Shown here: positions 54,189 to 64,000 of the stretch, piece after piece | Position numbering within the stretch: position 1 is the first letter of the stretch | How the letters are laid out: every line of letters begins with the position of its first letter | NCBI RefSeq assembly: GCF_000380565.1 | Contig: NZ_AQYJ01000025.1 | Span: 62,001-126,000, forward strand | Reading direction: 5' to 3' | Length of the DNA stretch: 64,000 bases | Origin: Microbulbifer variabilis ATCC 700307 | GTDB lineage: Bacteria; Pseudomonadota; Gammaproteobacteria; Pseudomonadales; Cellvibrionaceae | Program-made: the position numbers and the translations under genes | Notes under the pieces: model-generated | What the model saw: only the letters and a program-made list of their open reading frames with translations | Database searches by the model: none | Told to the model about the DNA's origin: nothing

Positions 54189-57100
54189 TTAATTCCTTAT
54201 ACTTGGGTGAAACAGGTCCAGGGATTCAACATTTCGCCACTTGAGTGCTCTTTCGTGAGCAGGCATCAATTCTCCAGTTTTTCTAAACTGTGCAGACTCT
54301 TTCAGCTCATGTAGATAAAATTCAATATCATACTTAGTTGTATTTCCATTTTGCAATCGTTCAAGCATTGATCGTTCCCATTTCTGAAATTCAAGTTGTT
54401 GCTTTCGAGTAAATTCTGGAAACTGATCCTTTAAAACACTATCCAAGTGACTTTCAACACGATTCAGACCCTTTTCTGTTATTCTCGGTATCCCCTTTGT
54501 AGCATCAAGTGCATCCTCTACCTTATCCTCAAGAGTCTTTCCTCCAGGTACCCTACGCGCAAGAATGCCAACAACAGCCCCTGTGACATCACCATCCAAA
54601 ACATCTCCTACAGAATCTACAACTCCGCCAGGAACATCAGCATACTCAATCAATGCTTCACCGAGAGTACTATCCCCCAAATATTGTTCATTAGTCTGCT
54701 GTTTAGATAGATCCCATAGGTCACCCATGTTGTTATACGTATAGGTCATGAAATCCCAAAAAGTAAAGTCTCCTGGCCCGTAACAAACTACAGCCACACC
54801 GGAGCAACTTTCTTGTGATCCAATACCTAAAACGATAACTTCTTCAACCTCATACCCGCTAGGATCAATAAAACTCAAGGGATTATTAAATACGTAAGAA
54901 TACCGATTGTAGGATTGTGAATTATAAGGCGCCTGCACCAACGGGTCCGGGCTCATAAACCGCCCCAACACAGGATCATAAACCCGCCCATTCATATGAA
55001 TTAGCCCAACGCCATCCAAGTGTTCATGATCTGTAAATCCACGTGCAGTTACTGATGGCTGGTAACTTTCACCTTCTTCGGTACCACGCCAAGTCTCTTT
55101 ACGGCGCTCCCCCCAGGCGCCATTAGACATCCATTCCACGCTATCTGCATTAACACTTTCACTGGATTTTGCAACGATTGATCCAATATGGTCGCGGTGT
55201 AAATACTGATAATAGCTATTATTTGTGCCACCACTTTGCTCGACATACAGCGCAAAGTCACCAATATAGTGAACCTTTTCAACTACACTGCCGTTTGTTG
55301 TCTCCTCATAAGCTCCTAAGCCCGCATAAATAGTCGTGCGCCCGTCACTATCCGTGCGTTTTACCCGGTCCATATGAGGCCCATATACCACCTCTGACCA
55401 TTTGCCTGATTCAAAATTATCAATTCGGGTTGGCTTGTTAAAAATACTATAACTGACTTCCCGAATAAAACTTGCATTGGCTAGAGAGCCAATTAAGTTA
55501 CCACTGGCATCATAAACATGATCTGCGCCATTAGCATGAGTAACTGCATTGGGGCCAGCGCCATTTTCGCCATACCTATAATCACTAACTCCATTTCTGT
55601 ATGTAATATTGCCCAAAGCATCATAGGATAAATATTCGTCATTACTGGCACAGCCGTCAAAGCAAGAGCGCTCTAAGCGATTCATCGCATCATATATGAA
55701 ATGTTGTGTCAGGCTCGTCTTTAAATCTTTACGTTGCTCCAAGTTACCTAAGCTATCAAAGTAATACTCATGGTCCTGAATCAACACGCTTCCCTGTGCT
55801 TTAATTGAGGCTACCCTACCGGTATAGGAGTTAAAACTTTGATTCGTAACTACACCATTTCCTAATGTAAACTGCCTTAAGTTTCCACGGGCATCTTGTT
55901 CATTGGCAGCCCACAACTGCTTTCCATTTGTTGCGTCAACAACACCGGTCTTATACCCATACTTATTATAAATATTGGCCGCGATAAAACCCGTAGGATA
56001 GGTAGTACCTATCAGCCGGCTAAAAACATCGTAATGATATTGAGTTTCAAAGCTACGCCCTCCGGTCTCTACAGTCGTAGCTTCAGGCAAAGCTAATGTG
56101 TTATAGGAGTATTCTTCTTTATAAGTACTGCCATCTGTGTTCACGCCACTAAGGGTGCCCAGCAGTCCATCACCATTAACTTTATTATCGTATGTCCATG
56201 TATGTGTACTTGCGGGCAGGTTGTTAATCTCTGTTGCATTATCAGTACGCTGTATCTGGCGCTCAATCTTATCGTATTGATACTCTGTCACATACCCTAG
56301 CGCATCTTGCTGAGTTGCCAATAAGCCCAATGGATTGTAAGTATAAGTGATTAACCCAGTATTGGGATCATCCATTGAGGTTTTTCGGCCCAACACATCG
56401 TAGTCAATATTTACACGTGTCGTAGAATCATTGTTGACTTGAGTAGTCTTTAAATGCCCCCTGGGCCAATAACTGAAATCAATCGGAGTACCTGCGTTAT
56501 CAATACTCCGTATCATCCAACCTGCACTATTATAGTAGTGCACTTGCGTCTGCGTGCTACGGGAATTTATATCGGATACTACTTCTGTAGTTAGTGTTTT
56601 TTTCAGGCCTTCGTATGCCACTCTGACAGTTGATGTATCTGAATACTTTGTAAGCGTTTTACGCCCAAGAATATCGTATTCAAAGTGCGTAGAATATTCG
56701 TTATCAAAGTCGTAGAACGGGCTAACAGTTTTGGCTGCCAAGCCTTGGCCGTTATAAGTCTGGTAAGTATTAACCGCATTACCCTGCATATCCCTACTTC
56801 GACTACCGATCTCACGATCAAGATAGTCGTAATAAGTACGAGTTGCAGTCTGCCCGGTTACCTTACTTTGCACATAATAATCAACATTGGAATTATGGCT
56901 AAAACAGCTACTTCCACATTGACGGTACTCAAACTCTGAATAAGTTCCATCAGGGTGCTCAATAAATTCAACTCGGCCAACACCATCATAATGAGTTTGC
57001 GTAAACAGGCCATTAAGCTCCAATACCGCAAATGGCAGCCCAAACGCGGCATTATATTGCGTCACTTGAGGGTGTTCTTCAGCATTAGTAACAACAACCG

Positions 57101-60100
57101 TGCGATTGCCGCTAGTATCATACTCTTCATCAATACTTTCCATTCGAGTATTAAAATCCAGCCCATCACGATTAGAGCTATCCCAGCTTTCAGTAATGTT
57201 ACTAATCGAGCCGTAGTCATTATAGGAGTATGTAGTCTGTATTTTTATTTCACTGCCAGAGTCTGGTTCGCGGATTTCAGTGCGCCGCTGGCCCAAATCA
57301 TTATAGGTATAGGCTGTAGTGCGTGTTTGGCCAGTTACAGAAGCATTGCTATCCCTCACATAGGCAGTCTGTTCTTGGCGTTGTACTAATCCTGGCGCCC
57401 ATAACGCGTCTGTATTGATATGAAGAATATTGCTATTTACAGTTTGGCTGGCAGTAACCGATGCTTCACCTATTTGCGCATCACACATCACACTACGTGT
57501 TTGGAGCAAAGTACCCCCAGCACCATAGTCTTCATCATTGATGGTGGTTAATATGTTGTCGATATTATCCAGAGAACCACAAGCAAAACTGGAAGAGTTA
57601 TTGTTTCTAACGATACTATCAGAAACCTTACTTCCATCAGATAAACTGTAAGTGGCTTTAGCTTGCTCATAAACATAAGGGAAGTAATGGGGACTGTAGA
57701 AACTAGTACCGCTTTGGCTAGCATCAACATCATCATTATAAAGCCGGACTTTCCACTGATATTTTGTATCTGTCAGCAAACCATAATCACAATCTTGATG
57801 GGGGCCGCTGACGACACAGGCTTTTTCTTGTTTAAGCCTACCTGCCAGAAGGAAATCCTCATCTGCAACCTGATGAAACTCAGATACAGTACGTATTTTT
57901 TGCGCTTTGCCGGCATAGCTGGTTGTTTTAGTTACCCTTGCAAAACCCAGTGCACCATACCCTTGTATGTGTTTAGCCGCAGAATGGTACTGGTAGTCCG
58001 TTGCGGTAACACCACCAATACCATTTGCTACCTCTACCGTAGCTACTAGGTATGGTGAAGCACCAACAGATGAGGTGCGCACCTGTACAGCATCCCATAC
58101 ATATTCAGTATCAACTGAACCCAACTCTTGGCCCAACATTAAGCGGCTACAGTTGGTTATATCATTATCACAGGGTGTGTACACGGTTCCCTTAGCCAGG
58201 GATTCATAATTTGTCGTAATCTGGTGATTAGTATCAGGATCAACCGCAATAATCCGCGGCTTAATTGTGGCATTAGCAGTTGTATTATTACCATGTGTTC
58301 TTCCGTCATTACCCCAATAGAAGCCATCGGTAACATCGCGAAGAAAGTCAACCATTCCATCCTGATTCAAGTCAACAAACGCATTACTCTTTCTACCATC
58401 GTAAGGACTGGATAAGTGTCGATAGTCTTTAGCGGTAGCATCCAAATATTGACAATCTGAAAACCCACTGGCTCCTAGATTATATTGAATTGCTAAGCGG
58501 GATGAATCACGGTCTTGATTAATATAGAGATACTTACAATCATTACTATTACTCGCGGTATAAATTAAATCTTTTAAATTATCACCATTGTAATCGACCC
58601 AAAAATATCCTTGAGTAATATCGACATTATCAAGCTCTGCTGGAGTTCTAGGGCTAGATGTTACCTCTAGCGTGATTGTTGTCCCCTCAACCCAATCATC
58701 GCCAGTGGAATAAATAATACGGATCGGTAATTCACCACTATTGGGCCAAATCCAACTAATTACGTAGTCGGCAAACCCGTCACCATTAATATCCTGCAGG
58801 CTAAATTTGTCGGAGGATACACCGTGTACCCCGCCTGATAGGCTCCCTCCAGACAAGCGACCAAAGCGGCCATTGTAAGTGTAGGGCTGCCCTATAAAGC
58901 CGGCCCCTGTGCTCAACGAGATATTACCCCATATATCCACCAAGTCGGCTAAACCATCACCATTAACATCCCCAAGCTGAGAGGATGGGTGTGGAACATC
59001 ATCTGACCATGCGACAAAGTTGCTAAAACCACTTCCCGTATTCAAAGCTACAGACTGATCTTCTAACCTGCTAACGTCCAGAGCAACTAATCCCGGATTA
59101 GAAGTTCCTACTTGGCGGCTGACACCGTAGCGCAATATGTCCACCAACCCGTCGCCATTCAAATCCTTGAAAGATATTCGGTAAGGCTCGGGTTCATTGG
59201 TCCATCTGAAAGTGCCTCCTTCATTGCTCAACCAATAATTCCCTCCATTCCCTACAGGTACTGGCCCAGTAATTTGATCAGGAGTAAGAGAATATGTGGA
59301 GCTTTCACTAAATGCGGCACCAGAGGAATTAAAAGCCGTACCTTTGTTTATAAAGGCTTTCATACCAAGATGCCCGCCAACGGAATGGACCAGTAGATCC
59401 GTCAGGCCATCACTATTAATATCGATGGGTTGCAATCTAGAAAAGAAAATAGACTTCTCAGAAGCGATAGGGGTTCCCGCTTGGGTGAGCTTATAAAAGT
59501 AATCTAAGGTCTCTATTGGGGGCTGATCTCCCACCAACGCAACCTCGCCATCTGCATCGCGAATGTAGATCTTACCGTTACTGAAGTAGACATACTCAAG
59601 GTTGGAATCACCGGTAAAATCGGCGAGCTGTTCAGGATAATCCGCATCGTTGATCATCCAGCGATATTGCGAATCCAGTGCCTTACCTTCGTAAGTCTCA
59701 CTGGCTGAAGAGGTCCACTCAAAGGTTAAAGGCTCAGCACAAGTAGTTATTGATCCACCGTAACAAACCTCAACTTGCTCCAGCCTACTGATCTTGGTGG
59801 GGTCCGCATTGTCTCTTCCATCAATATCCTGGTAACTGAGCGTGTAGGTTCTGACAATATCGAACTCATTCGCACTTACTTTAATATTTGTTAAACGCTT
59901 ATCTACCGTCAGCTGACTTCCGGCCTGAAAGTGTGTATTGACATCGTCACGATGCTCATACCCGAACTGAATTACATTTCTGGTGCTCTGCAGCCTGGGG
60001 TTGTCGGTATAATTGATTTTTTCTATACGATGTATGCCAGCAGCCCTATCCTTTTCATAGGTATAAGTCATGGAGTTTTGTGCAACGTCTTCGACTTTCG

Positions 60101-62531
60101 CGATTGACCACGCCAGGGTTTTGCCAACACCGTCTTCACGCTCTGCATTATCCGAAGAACTTCCACCATAAGTAGTCCGAGTGCCATTTTTGGATTCAAC
60201 TGTCCAGTAATCAGGTGATTGGCTATCCCCACCCCACGCTCGAATACGTTGGAATGACTCAGATTCAGTACGATAATCTAAATAGCCTGGCCCGGAACCC
60301 ACTTGTACAAGTCTTGCCCCATTCAAACAAAACTTGAAGTCGTCGGCGTAGTTTATCCCACTACGATAACCATCCCGCACTAAACTAGCCGGGCATCGAG
60401 TGATTGATGACAACCCTGCGATAGACCAACCCCAGCCAGCAATGCCGTTACCCCGGCTGCTAATGTACTTTAGGGCAATACTAGGTTGCATACCGTTGAT
60501 GCCCGGCGGAATCTCAATGGGAACCCTGTAATTAAATGAGCCATCATTGCCTACGCTATGTTCACCCAGAAGCTTGCCGTAATATTCCATTTCAGTAGTA
60601 ACTTCATTTTCTGGGTCTATAGCTTCCAGGTGTAAATCTCCCACTATATCAATGGAGATATCCGTACTGACTATCTCTGGCACCCCCCCTCCGATAACAA
60701 TGTTATGGGACATTGTTCCGAACTTGGGGATATACAGATCAATATCACCGTCACCATCGTAATGGAAATATTGAAGGCTGCCATTAGGTATCTTGGTTAG
60801 TTTCGAGATATCTACAGTTTCATCAATAATGGGATGCAGATACCCTAAGCTTCCCGCTGAGGCAATCAAATAGCTTGGGTATTTAGGTGGTAAAGCCAAA
60901 GGAATAACAACATCACCATGCAGCATTACATACAGGGGACGTGCCTTTAAATAAACATCATCAATGCCATCACCATTTACATCCCCGTAATAAATATCGT
61001 ATTGCGATAGATCAATTTCCTGAGCAGATCCACACTGCACTGTAGAGGTTGATGTAGTTCGGTAATCACTACACTCCTTAAATGTTCCGATAGTTGCACA
61101 AGCGCGCACACGATAGCGATAACTTCCGCTTGACAACCCTTGATCGTTAAAACTCAATACTGAAGCATCCGCTCCCGACAGCAAAGACCAATTGCCATTA
61201 CCGTTGAGCTCTCGCTGCAATTCATATTGATGGACAGTGCCGCTTGATGCTGCCCAATTAACAGTCAGATCACAATCGCTAGCATGAACAGAAACCGATC
61301 CCGGTGCCTGCGGTGTGTTAACTACTTCAACCGACTTTTCCTCAGTAACACCACCACAACCACTTGCATTACAGGCAGAAATTCGATAGCTATAAGTACC
61401 AGTGGGCTGATTACTTGCATCCAGACTGAGTTCTTTAGTCGTGATGTTACTGGTCCAGCTGCCAGCATTAAACTTCCGCTCAATTAAATAGTGCTCAACA
61501 ATACCACTGGCCTCTCCCCAGGTGATGGTGTAACTGCCATCATTATCATTGGTGGGAACTTGAATACCTGCAGGAACCCCGGGAATAAAAAGGACCTCGG
61601 CTGTTGAGGAAGTTTTGTAGGTGCTACAAGATGTTAATGCCTCAATCGTTGCACAAGCACGCACCCGAAAACGGTAAACACCATCTGATAAATCCTGAAG
61701 CGTGTAATTCCGTGCGGTACCCGTGTAACCTTTTCCCCAGTTCCCCAGACCATTCGTTTCCCGAAACAACTCATACTCCGTGACGATACCGGTGGCGCCC
61801 CCCCAAGAAACCGTTAATTCACCATCAGTGCTCCGCGAAGGTGAGACACTGATCGACGCAGGCTCCCCCGGAGCCCTAGACACATTGATAGTGTTAATTG
61901 CTGTGTAAGGGCTACAGGCATGCTCATAACAGGCTCGAACACGATAGTCATAACGACCCGTCGCCATTGAGCCCCGCCCTTCGCGAATCGCCAGACTAGC
62001 TCCAGTATCAATATCAATCCAACTCCCCGAGTTTTTTCGCTCTTGTAATTGATATTTAGTAATCTCACCAGAAGCCGCACCCCACTCAACAATAATATTA
62101 CCGTCCTTATCGCCATTAATATTGGGATCCGATAAATTACCAAATTTAATCGCACCAGGTGTGCCCGGAGTAATCGTCACCTCAGCACCCTTAATATGGC
62201 TATAGAGTATTTGACAGCTACCGGTAGGGCATGGAGGATTTACAGCAATTCGGTAATGGTAAACACCGTTAGGCTTGGAGAAGCTTTTTGAGCGTCCAGA
62301 ACCCCAATGAACCGTGACCCAATTCGGGGAGCCACTCGCTTTTTCTTCTAACGAAAAATATACATCTGAAGCACCCCAGCTGACTGTATAGTTTCCATCA
62401 TAACTAAGCGATGGCGAGACACTCAAACCAAGATCGAGCGGCTCGGCCAGGGCCTGAGAAGAAGCCAAGACGGCAACAAAAAAAAGATGTCGGAAAGTCA
62501 TGAATGCACGACCCACAGAAAACTTCTTCAC
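54189..62531 (-). CDS. Giant secreted SpvB/TcB-RHS repeat protein with variable C-terminal tail
   Basis: The 2780-residue protein has a Sec signal (MTFRHLFFVAVLASSQALA), then five fibronectin-III-like modules of ~95 residues (about 33-500) each with paired Cys and a YRYRVRACATI-like strand. Next come FG-GAP/VCBS calcium-type motifs (GDVNGDGIDD, LNGDGLVD, VNGDGLAD, INGDGFAD), a SpvB/TcB entry segment (GISGMQPSIALKYISS-like, residues ~680-730), and RHS YD-type repeats. The core ends in RFMSPDPLVQAPYNSQSYN ... NNPLSFIDPSGY at ~2560. A 220-residue tail follows with HELKE and AHERALKW motifs, probably a toxic domain released by the shell. It is not near type VI genes and carries a Sec signal, so delivery differs from VgrG-linked RHS. 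The downstream 114-residue gene is the likely immunity partner. Confidence 0.9.
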   Translation of the reverse strand: MKKFSVGRAFMTFRHLFFVAVLASSQALAEPLDLGLSVSPSLSYDGNYTVSWGASDVYFSLEEKASGSPNWVTVHWGSGRSKSFSKPNGVYHYRIAVNPPCPTGSCQILYSHIKGAEVTITPGTPGAIKFGNLSDPNINGDKDGNIIVEWGAASGEITKYQLQERKNSGSWIDIDTGASLAIREGRGSMATGRYDYRVRACYEHACSPYTAINTINVSRAPGEPASISVSPSRSTDGELTVSWGGATGIVTEYELFRETNGLGNWGKGYTGTARNYTLQDLSDGVYRFRVRACATIEALTSCSTYKTSSTAEVLFIPGVPAGIQVPTNDNDGSYTITWGEASGIVEHYLIERKFNAGSWTSNITTKELSLDASNQPTGTYSYRISACNASGCGGVTEEKSVEVVNTPQAPGSVSVHASDCDLTVNWAASSGTVHQYELQRELNGNGNWSLLSGADASVLSFNDQGLSSGSYRYRVRACATIGTFKECSDYRTTSTSTVQCGSAQEIDLSQYDIYYGDVNGDGIDDVYLKARPLYVMLHGDVVIPLALPPKYPSYLIASAGSLGYLHPIIDETVDISKLTKIPNGSLQYFHYDGDGDIDLYIPKFGTMSHNIVIGGGVPEIVSTDISIDIVGDLHLEAIDPENEVTTEMEYYGKLLGEHSVGNDGSFNYRVPIEIPPGINGMQPSIALKYISSRGNGIAGWGWSIAGLSSITRCPASLVRDGYRSGINYADDFKFCLNGARLVQVGSGPGYLDYRTESESFQRIRAWGGDSQSPDYWTVESKNGTRTTYGGSSSDNAEREDGVGKTLAWSIAKVEDVAQNSMTYTYEKDRAAGIHRIEKINYTDNPRLQSTRNVIQFGYEHRDDVNTHFQAGSQLTVDKRLTNIKVSANEFDIVRTYTLSYQDIDGRDNADPTKISRLEQVEVCYGGSITTCAEPLTFEWTSSASETYEGKALDSQYRWMINDADYPEQLADFTGDSNLEYVYFSNGKIYIRDADGEVALVGDQPPIETLDYFYKLTQAGTPIASEKSIFFSRLQPIDINSDGLTDLLVHSVGGHLGMKAFINKGTAFNSSGAAFSESSTYSLTPDQITGPVPVGNGGNYWLSNEGGTFRWTNEPEPYRISFKDLNGDGLVDILRYGVSRQVGTSNPGLVALDVSRLEDQSVALNTGSGFSNFVAWSDDVPHPSSQLGDVNGDGLADLVDIWGNISLSTGAGFIGQPYTYNGRFGRLSGGSLSGGVHGVSSDKFSLQDINGDGFADYVISWIWPNSGELPIRIIYSTGDDWVEGTTITLEVTSSPRTPAELDNVDITQGYFWVDYNGDNLKDLIYTASNSNDCKYLYINQDRDSSRLAIQYNLGASGFSDCQYLDATAKDYRHLSSPYDGRKSNAFVDLNQDGMVDFLRDVTDGFYWGNDGRTHGNNTTANATIKPRIIAVDPDTNHQITTNYESLAKGTVYTPCDNDITNCSRLMLGQELGSVDTEYVWDAVQVRTSSVGASPYLVATVEVANGIGGVTATDYQYHSAAKHIQGYGALGFARVTKTTSYAGKAQKIRTVSEFHQVADEDFLLAGRLKQEKACVVSGPHQDCDYGLLTDTKYQWKVRLYNDDVDASQSGTSFYSPHYFPYVYEQAKATYSLSDGSKVSDSIVRNNNSSSFACGSLDNIDNILTTINDEDYGAGGTLLQTRSVMCDAQIGEASVTASQTVNSNILHINTDALWAPGLVQRQEQTAYVRDSNASVTGQTRTTAYTYNDLGQRRTEIREPDSGSEIKIQTTYSYNDYGSISNITESWDSSNRDGLDFNTRMESIDEEYDTSGNRTVVVTNAEEHPQVTQYNAAFGLPFAVLELNGLFTQTHYDGVGRVEFIEHPDGTYSEFEYRQCGSSCFSHNSNVDYYVQSKVTGQTATRTYYDYLDREIGSRSRDMQGNAVNTYQTYNGQGLAAKTVSPFYDFDNEYSTHFEYDILGRKTLTKYSDTSTVRVAYEGLKKTLTTEVVSDINSRSTQTQVHYYNSAGWMIRSIDNAGTPIDFSYWPRGHLKTTQVNNDSTTRVNIDYDVLGRKTSMDDPNTGLITYTYNPLGLLATQQDALGYVTEYQYDKIERQIQRTDNATEINNLPASTHTWTYDNKVNGDGLLGTLSGVNTDGSTYKEEYSYNTLALPEATTVETGGRSFETQYHYDVFSRLIGTTYPTGFIAANIYNKYGYKTGVVDATNGKQLWAANEQDARGNLRQFTLGNGVVTNQSFNSYTGRVASIKAQGSVLIQDHEYYFDSLGNLEQRKDLKTSLTQHFIYDAMNRLERSCFDGCASNDEYLSYDALGNITYRNGVSDYRYGENGAGPNAVTHANGADHVYDASGNLIGSLANASFIREVSYSIFNKPTRIDNFESGKWSEVVYGPHMDRVKRTDSDGRTTIYAGLGAYEETTNGSVVEKVHYIGDFALYVEQSGGTNNSYYQYLHRDHIGSIVAKSSESVNADSVEWMSNGAWGERRKETWRGTEEGESYQPSVTARGFTDHEHLDGVGLIHMNGRVYDPVLGRFMSPDPLVQAPYNSQSYNRYSYVFNNPLSFIDPSGYEVEEVIVLGIGSQESCSGVAVVCYGPGDFTFWDFMTYTYNNMGDLWDLSKQQTNEQYLGDSTLGEALIEYADVPGGVVDSVGDVLDGDVTGAVVGILARRVPGGKTLEDKVEDALDATKGIPRITEKGLNRVESHLDSVLKDQFPEFTRKQQLEFQKWERSMLERLQNGNTTKYDIEFYLHELKESAQFRKTGELMPAHERALKWRNVESLDLFHPSIRN

Positions 62532-63077
62532 ACTAACCCCTTAATTTTATTTTTATTTGGTTTATACCCTTGAAGGGCATTAAAAATATTACTTAAACAA
62601 TAGTCAACCAATTTAACTTCTGTAATGAACCATGATCTCTCACTGGATGAAACACTACTTATTGAATTGAATGATTTTTAATTTTGGCATACCATCAGTA
62701 CGGTCACTTTCACCAACTAGAATCGACATTTCTGTATTCGCCACCTCGGTTGCAAGTAACAAGGCATAATTTGCTCAAAGTATATGAGACTCATCGAAAG
62801 AATATAAAAACCATTTCTAATGCATGAACCCAACATATTTTGTATATTAATCAATCTTATAAGTATTCCTGAATTTTCCTCATTATTGGCAAGCTAATCA
62901 ATTGTTCCTTTTAGGAACATCGCTCCAGAAATAGAAATAGTGCAGATGATAGAAAGCACACCCAAAATTAGCTTAAGCAAAACCTTCCTCCATCTAATTT
63001 TTCTTATTAATAAAATATGAAATAGCCTAAAACTGTATAGCTTACAGATGATAACTACTTTTCCGATGTAACCATCG
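62532..63077. other. A/T-rich promoter region of the RHS gene
   Basis: This 546-base stretch precedes the RHS gene on its strand. No gene is certain. A possible 69-residue frame with one hydrophobic segment overlaps the glycosylasparaginase end but has no good start signal and is not called. Confidence 0.4.
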
Positions 63078-64000
63078 TCATTCCAATTTACTTTTTGAAT
63101 CAATCATTCGCGCACCATCCGCATCACGCACCGCATAATTAAAACCCGGGTGAATACAGTGAGCACCATAATTACCGGCTTTATCTAAAGCCAGGAAACC
63201 CACCTGGAACTTCTTATAGTCCCCAAGCTTGCGTGCAATACGCTCCACCGCCTCACGACAGGCTTCTTCCGGTGTATAGCCATGACGCATCAGCTCCACC
63301 ACTTGATGGCAACCGACAGTTTTGATCATTAGCTCACCCATGCCGGTGGCGGTAGCCGCACCGACTTCATTGTCGACATAGAGCCCGGCGCCAATAATTG
63401 GTGAGTCCCCTACCCTCCCATGCATCTTGAAAGCAGCGCCGCTGGTAGTACAAGCACCTGAAAGATTGCCATCCTGATCCAAGGCTAAGATGCCGATAGT
63501 ATCGTGGTTTTCAATGTTGATTACCGGCTGGTAACGGGACTCGCGCTTCCACTCACGCCAGGCGGCTTCGGCTTTCGGGGTTAGCAGGTTCTCAATTTCA
63601 AATCCCTGTTCAACGGCAAAACGTTGCGCACCCTCTCCAACCAACATCACATGTGGAGTTTCCTCCATCACCTTTCGCGCAACCGAGATGGGATGCTTGA
63701 TACCCTGTAAAAAAGCCACTGAACCACAATCTTGTTTGTCGTCCATAATGCAGGCATCAAGAGTCACTACACCATCGCGATCGGGAAAACCACCATAGCC
63801 AACGCTGGTTACCTCAGGATCACCTTCCGGCACTCGCGCACCGGCCTCGACGGCATCCAAAGCCCTGCCACCCTCAGTGAGAACCTGCCAAGCTGCCTCA
63901 TTGGCAGGGCCCCCATGGTTCCAGGTTGATATGACTACCGGCTTTTTTCCCTTCTTCGTATAACGCCTTGCCATAGCCGCCACTGAAGATGTTGCCAGAG
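63078..64000 (-). CDS. Exported glycosylasparaginase (N4-(beta-N-acetylglucosaminyl)-L-asparaginase family), 5' end outside window
   Basis: The frame is open through the right edge. The visible start is preceded in frame by LATSSVAAMA, the hydrophobic end of an export signal (Tat- or Sec-type), and the mature part begins near RRYTKKGKKPVVISTWNHG. It then follows the bacterial glycosylasparaginase pattern closely: YGGFPDRDGVVTLDACIMD, NIENHDTIGILALD with the nucleophile Thr and cleavage before it, and GRVGDSPIIGAG. This Ntn hydrolase is made as a precursor that self-cleaves at Asp-Thr and removes sugars from glycosylated asparagine in the periplasm. It is cut by the window edge, so its true N-terminus is not visible. 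Confidence 0.9.
   Translation of the reverse strand, partial: LATSSVAAMARRYTKKGKKPVVISTWNHGGPANEAAWQVLTEGGRALDAVEAGARVPEGDPEVTSVGYGGFPDRDGVVTLDACIMDDKQDCGSVAFLQGIKHPISVARKVMEETPHVMLVGEGAQRFAVEQGFEIENLLTPKAEAAWREWKRESRYQPVINIENHDTIGILALDQDGNLSGACTTSGAAFKMHGRVGDSPIIGAGLYVDNEVGAATATGMGELMIKTVGCHQVVELMRHGYTPEEACREAVERIARKLGDYKKFQVGFLALDKAGNYGAHCIHPGFNYAVRDADGARMIDSKSKLE

Noticed and set aside
62894..63103. 69-codon frame with one hydrophobic segment beside the glycosylasparaginase gene
   Set aside because: Start would be a TTG inside the other gene without a good ribosome-binding site; kept only as a remote possibility of a small membrane protein.
1..64000. CRISPR arrays, tRNA or rRNA genes, complete insertion sequences
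   Set aside because: No regularly spaced direct repeats, no tRNA or rRNA signatures and no transposase were recognised by eye in the window.

Overview
The window looks like chromosomal DNA of a marine, facultatively anaerobic gammaproteobacterium. The evidence is a choline-to-glycine-betaine pathway, several BCCT osmolyte transporters, a MipA/OmpV porin, AcrAB-type efflux, a class III (anaerobic) ribonucleotide reductase with FNR-like and NrdR-like sites, and protein families common in Cellvibrionales/Microbulbifer-like genomes. The genus is a guess; no rRNA or tRNA is present to fix it. Both edges cut genes: a TetR-like C-terminus on the left and an exported glycosylasparaginase on the right.

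Layout. 0-1.2 kb: TetR tail and an ABC-type membrane domain without an ATPase. 1.4-4.4 kb: nrdD, a separate 52-residue glycyl-radical protein, and nrdG, behind a composite NrdR/FNR control region. 4.5-7.4 kb: CLCA_X-like zinc-motif protein, azoreductase/LysR divergent pair, cold-shock protein. 7.6-11.9 kb: flavin monooxygenase, epimerase and SDR operon with a divergent AraC regulator. 12.2-17.5 kb: a large radical SAM protein with a methyltransferase-like tail, then a CotA-like multicopper oxidase. 17.5-21.2 kb: MarR, MipA/OmpV, FAD monooxygenase, second MarR. 21.2-27.1 kb: betB-betA, a short BCCT-like carrier and a TorF-type porin, behind a leader with an operator-like palindrome and an intrinsic-terminator-like hairpin. 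27.1-35.4 kb: two paralogous BCCT carriers flank a lipoprotein peptidase (M15), a diaminobutyrate aminotransferase (EctB type) and an ATP-grasp/acylphosphatase fusion. 35.6-37.9 kb: KfrA-like protein and tyrosine recombinase, divergent, with a perfect 15-6-15 inverted repeat between them. 38-47.4 kb: SDRs, a flavodoxin-like protein, a solitary ThDP enzyme, an MscS channel, LysR regulators, DUF1097 and a second azoreductase. 47.4-52.7 kb: RND pump, adaptor and TetR regulator. 52.7-53.8 kb: a 1.1 kb stretch with no convincing gene. 53.8-62.5 kb: a 2780-residue secreted SpvB/TcB-RHS protein with a variable tail, followed one base later by a likely immunity gene. 63.1-64 kb: glycosylasparaginase.

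The most promising candidate for an undescribed system is the 29.0-33.6 kb cassette. An EctB-type enzyme without ectA or ectC sits directly upstream of a cyanophycin-synthetase-like ATP-grasp protein that carries a degenerate second ATP-grasp half and an acylphosphatase-like tail. Together with the peptidase and the flanking osmolyte carriers, this suggests a pathway making a diaminobutyrate-containing peptide or amide. Other points of interest are the split NrdD, the recombinase with its dif-like inverted repeat, the radical SAM fusion and the RHS toxin/immunity pair.
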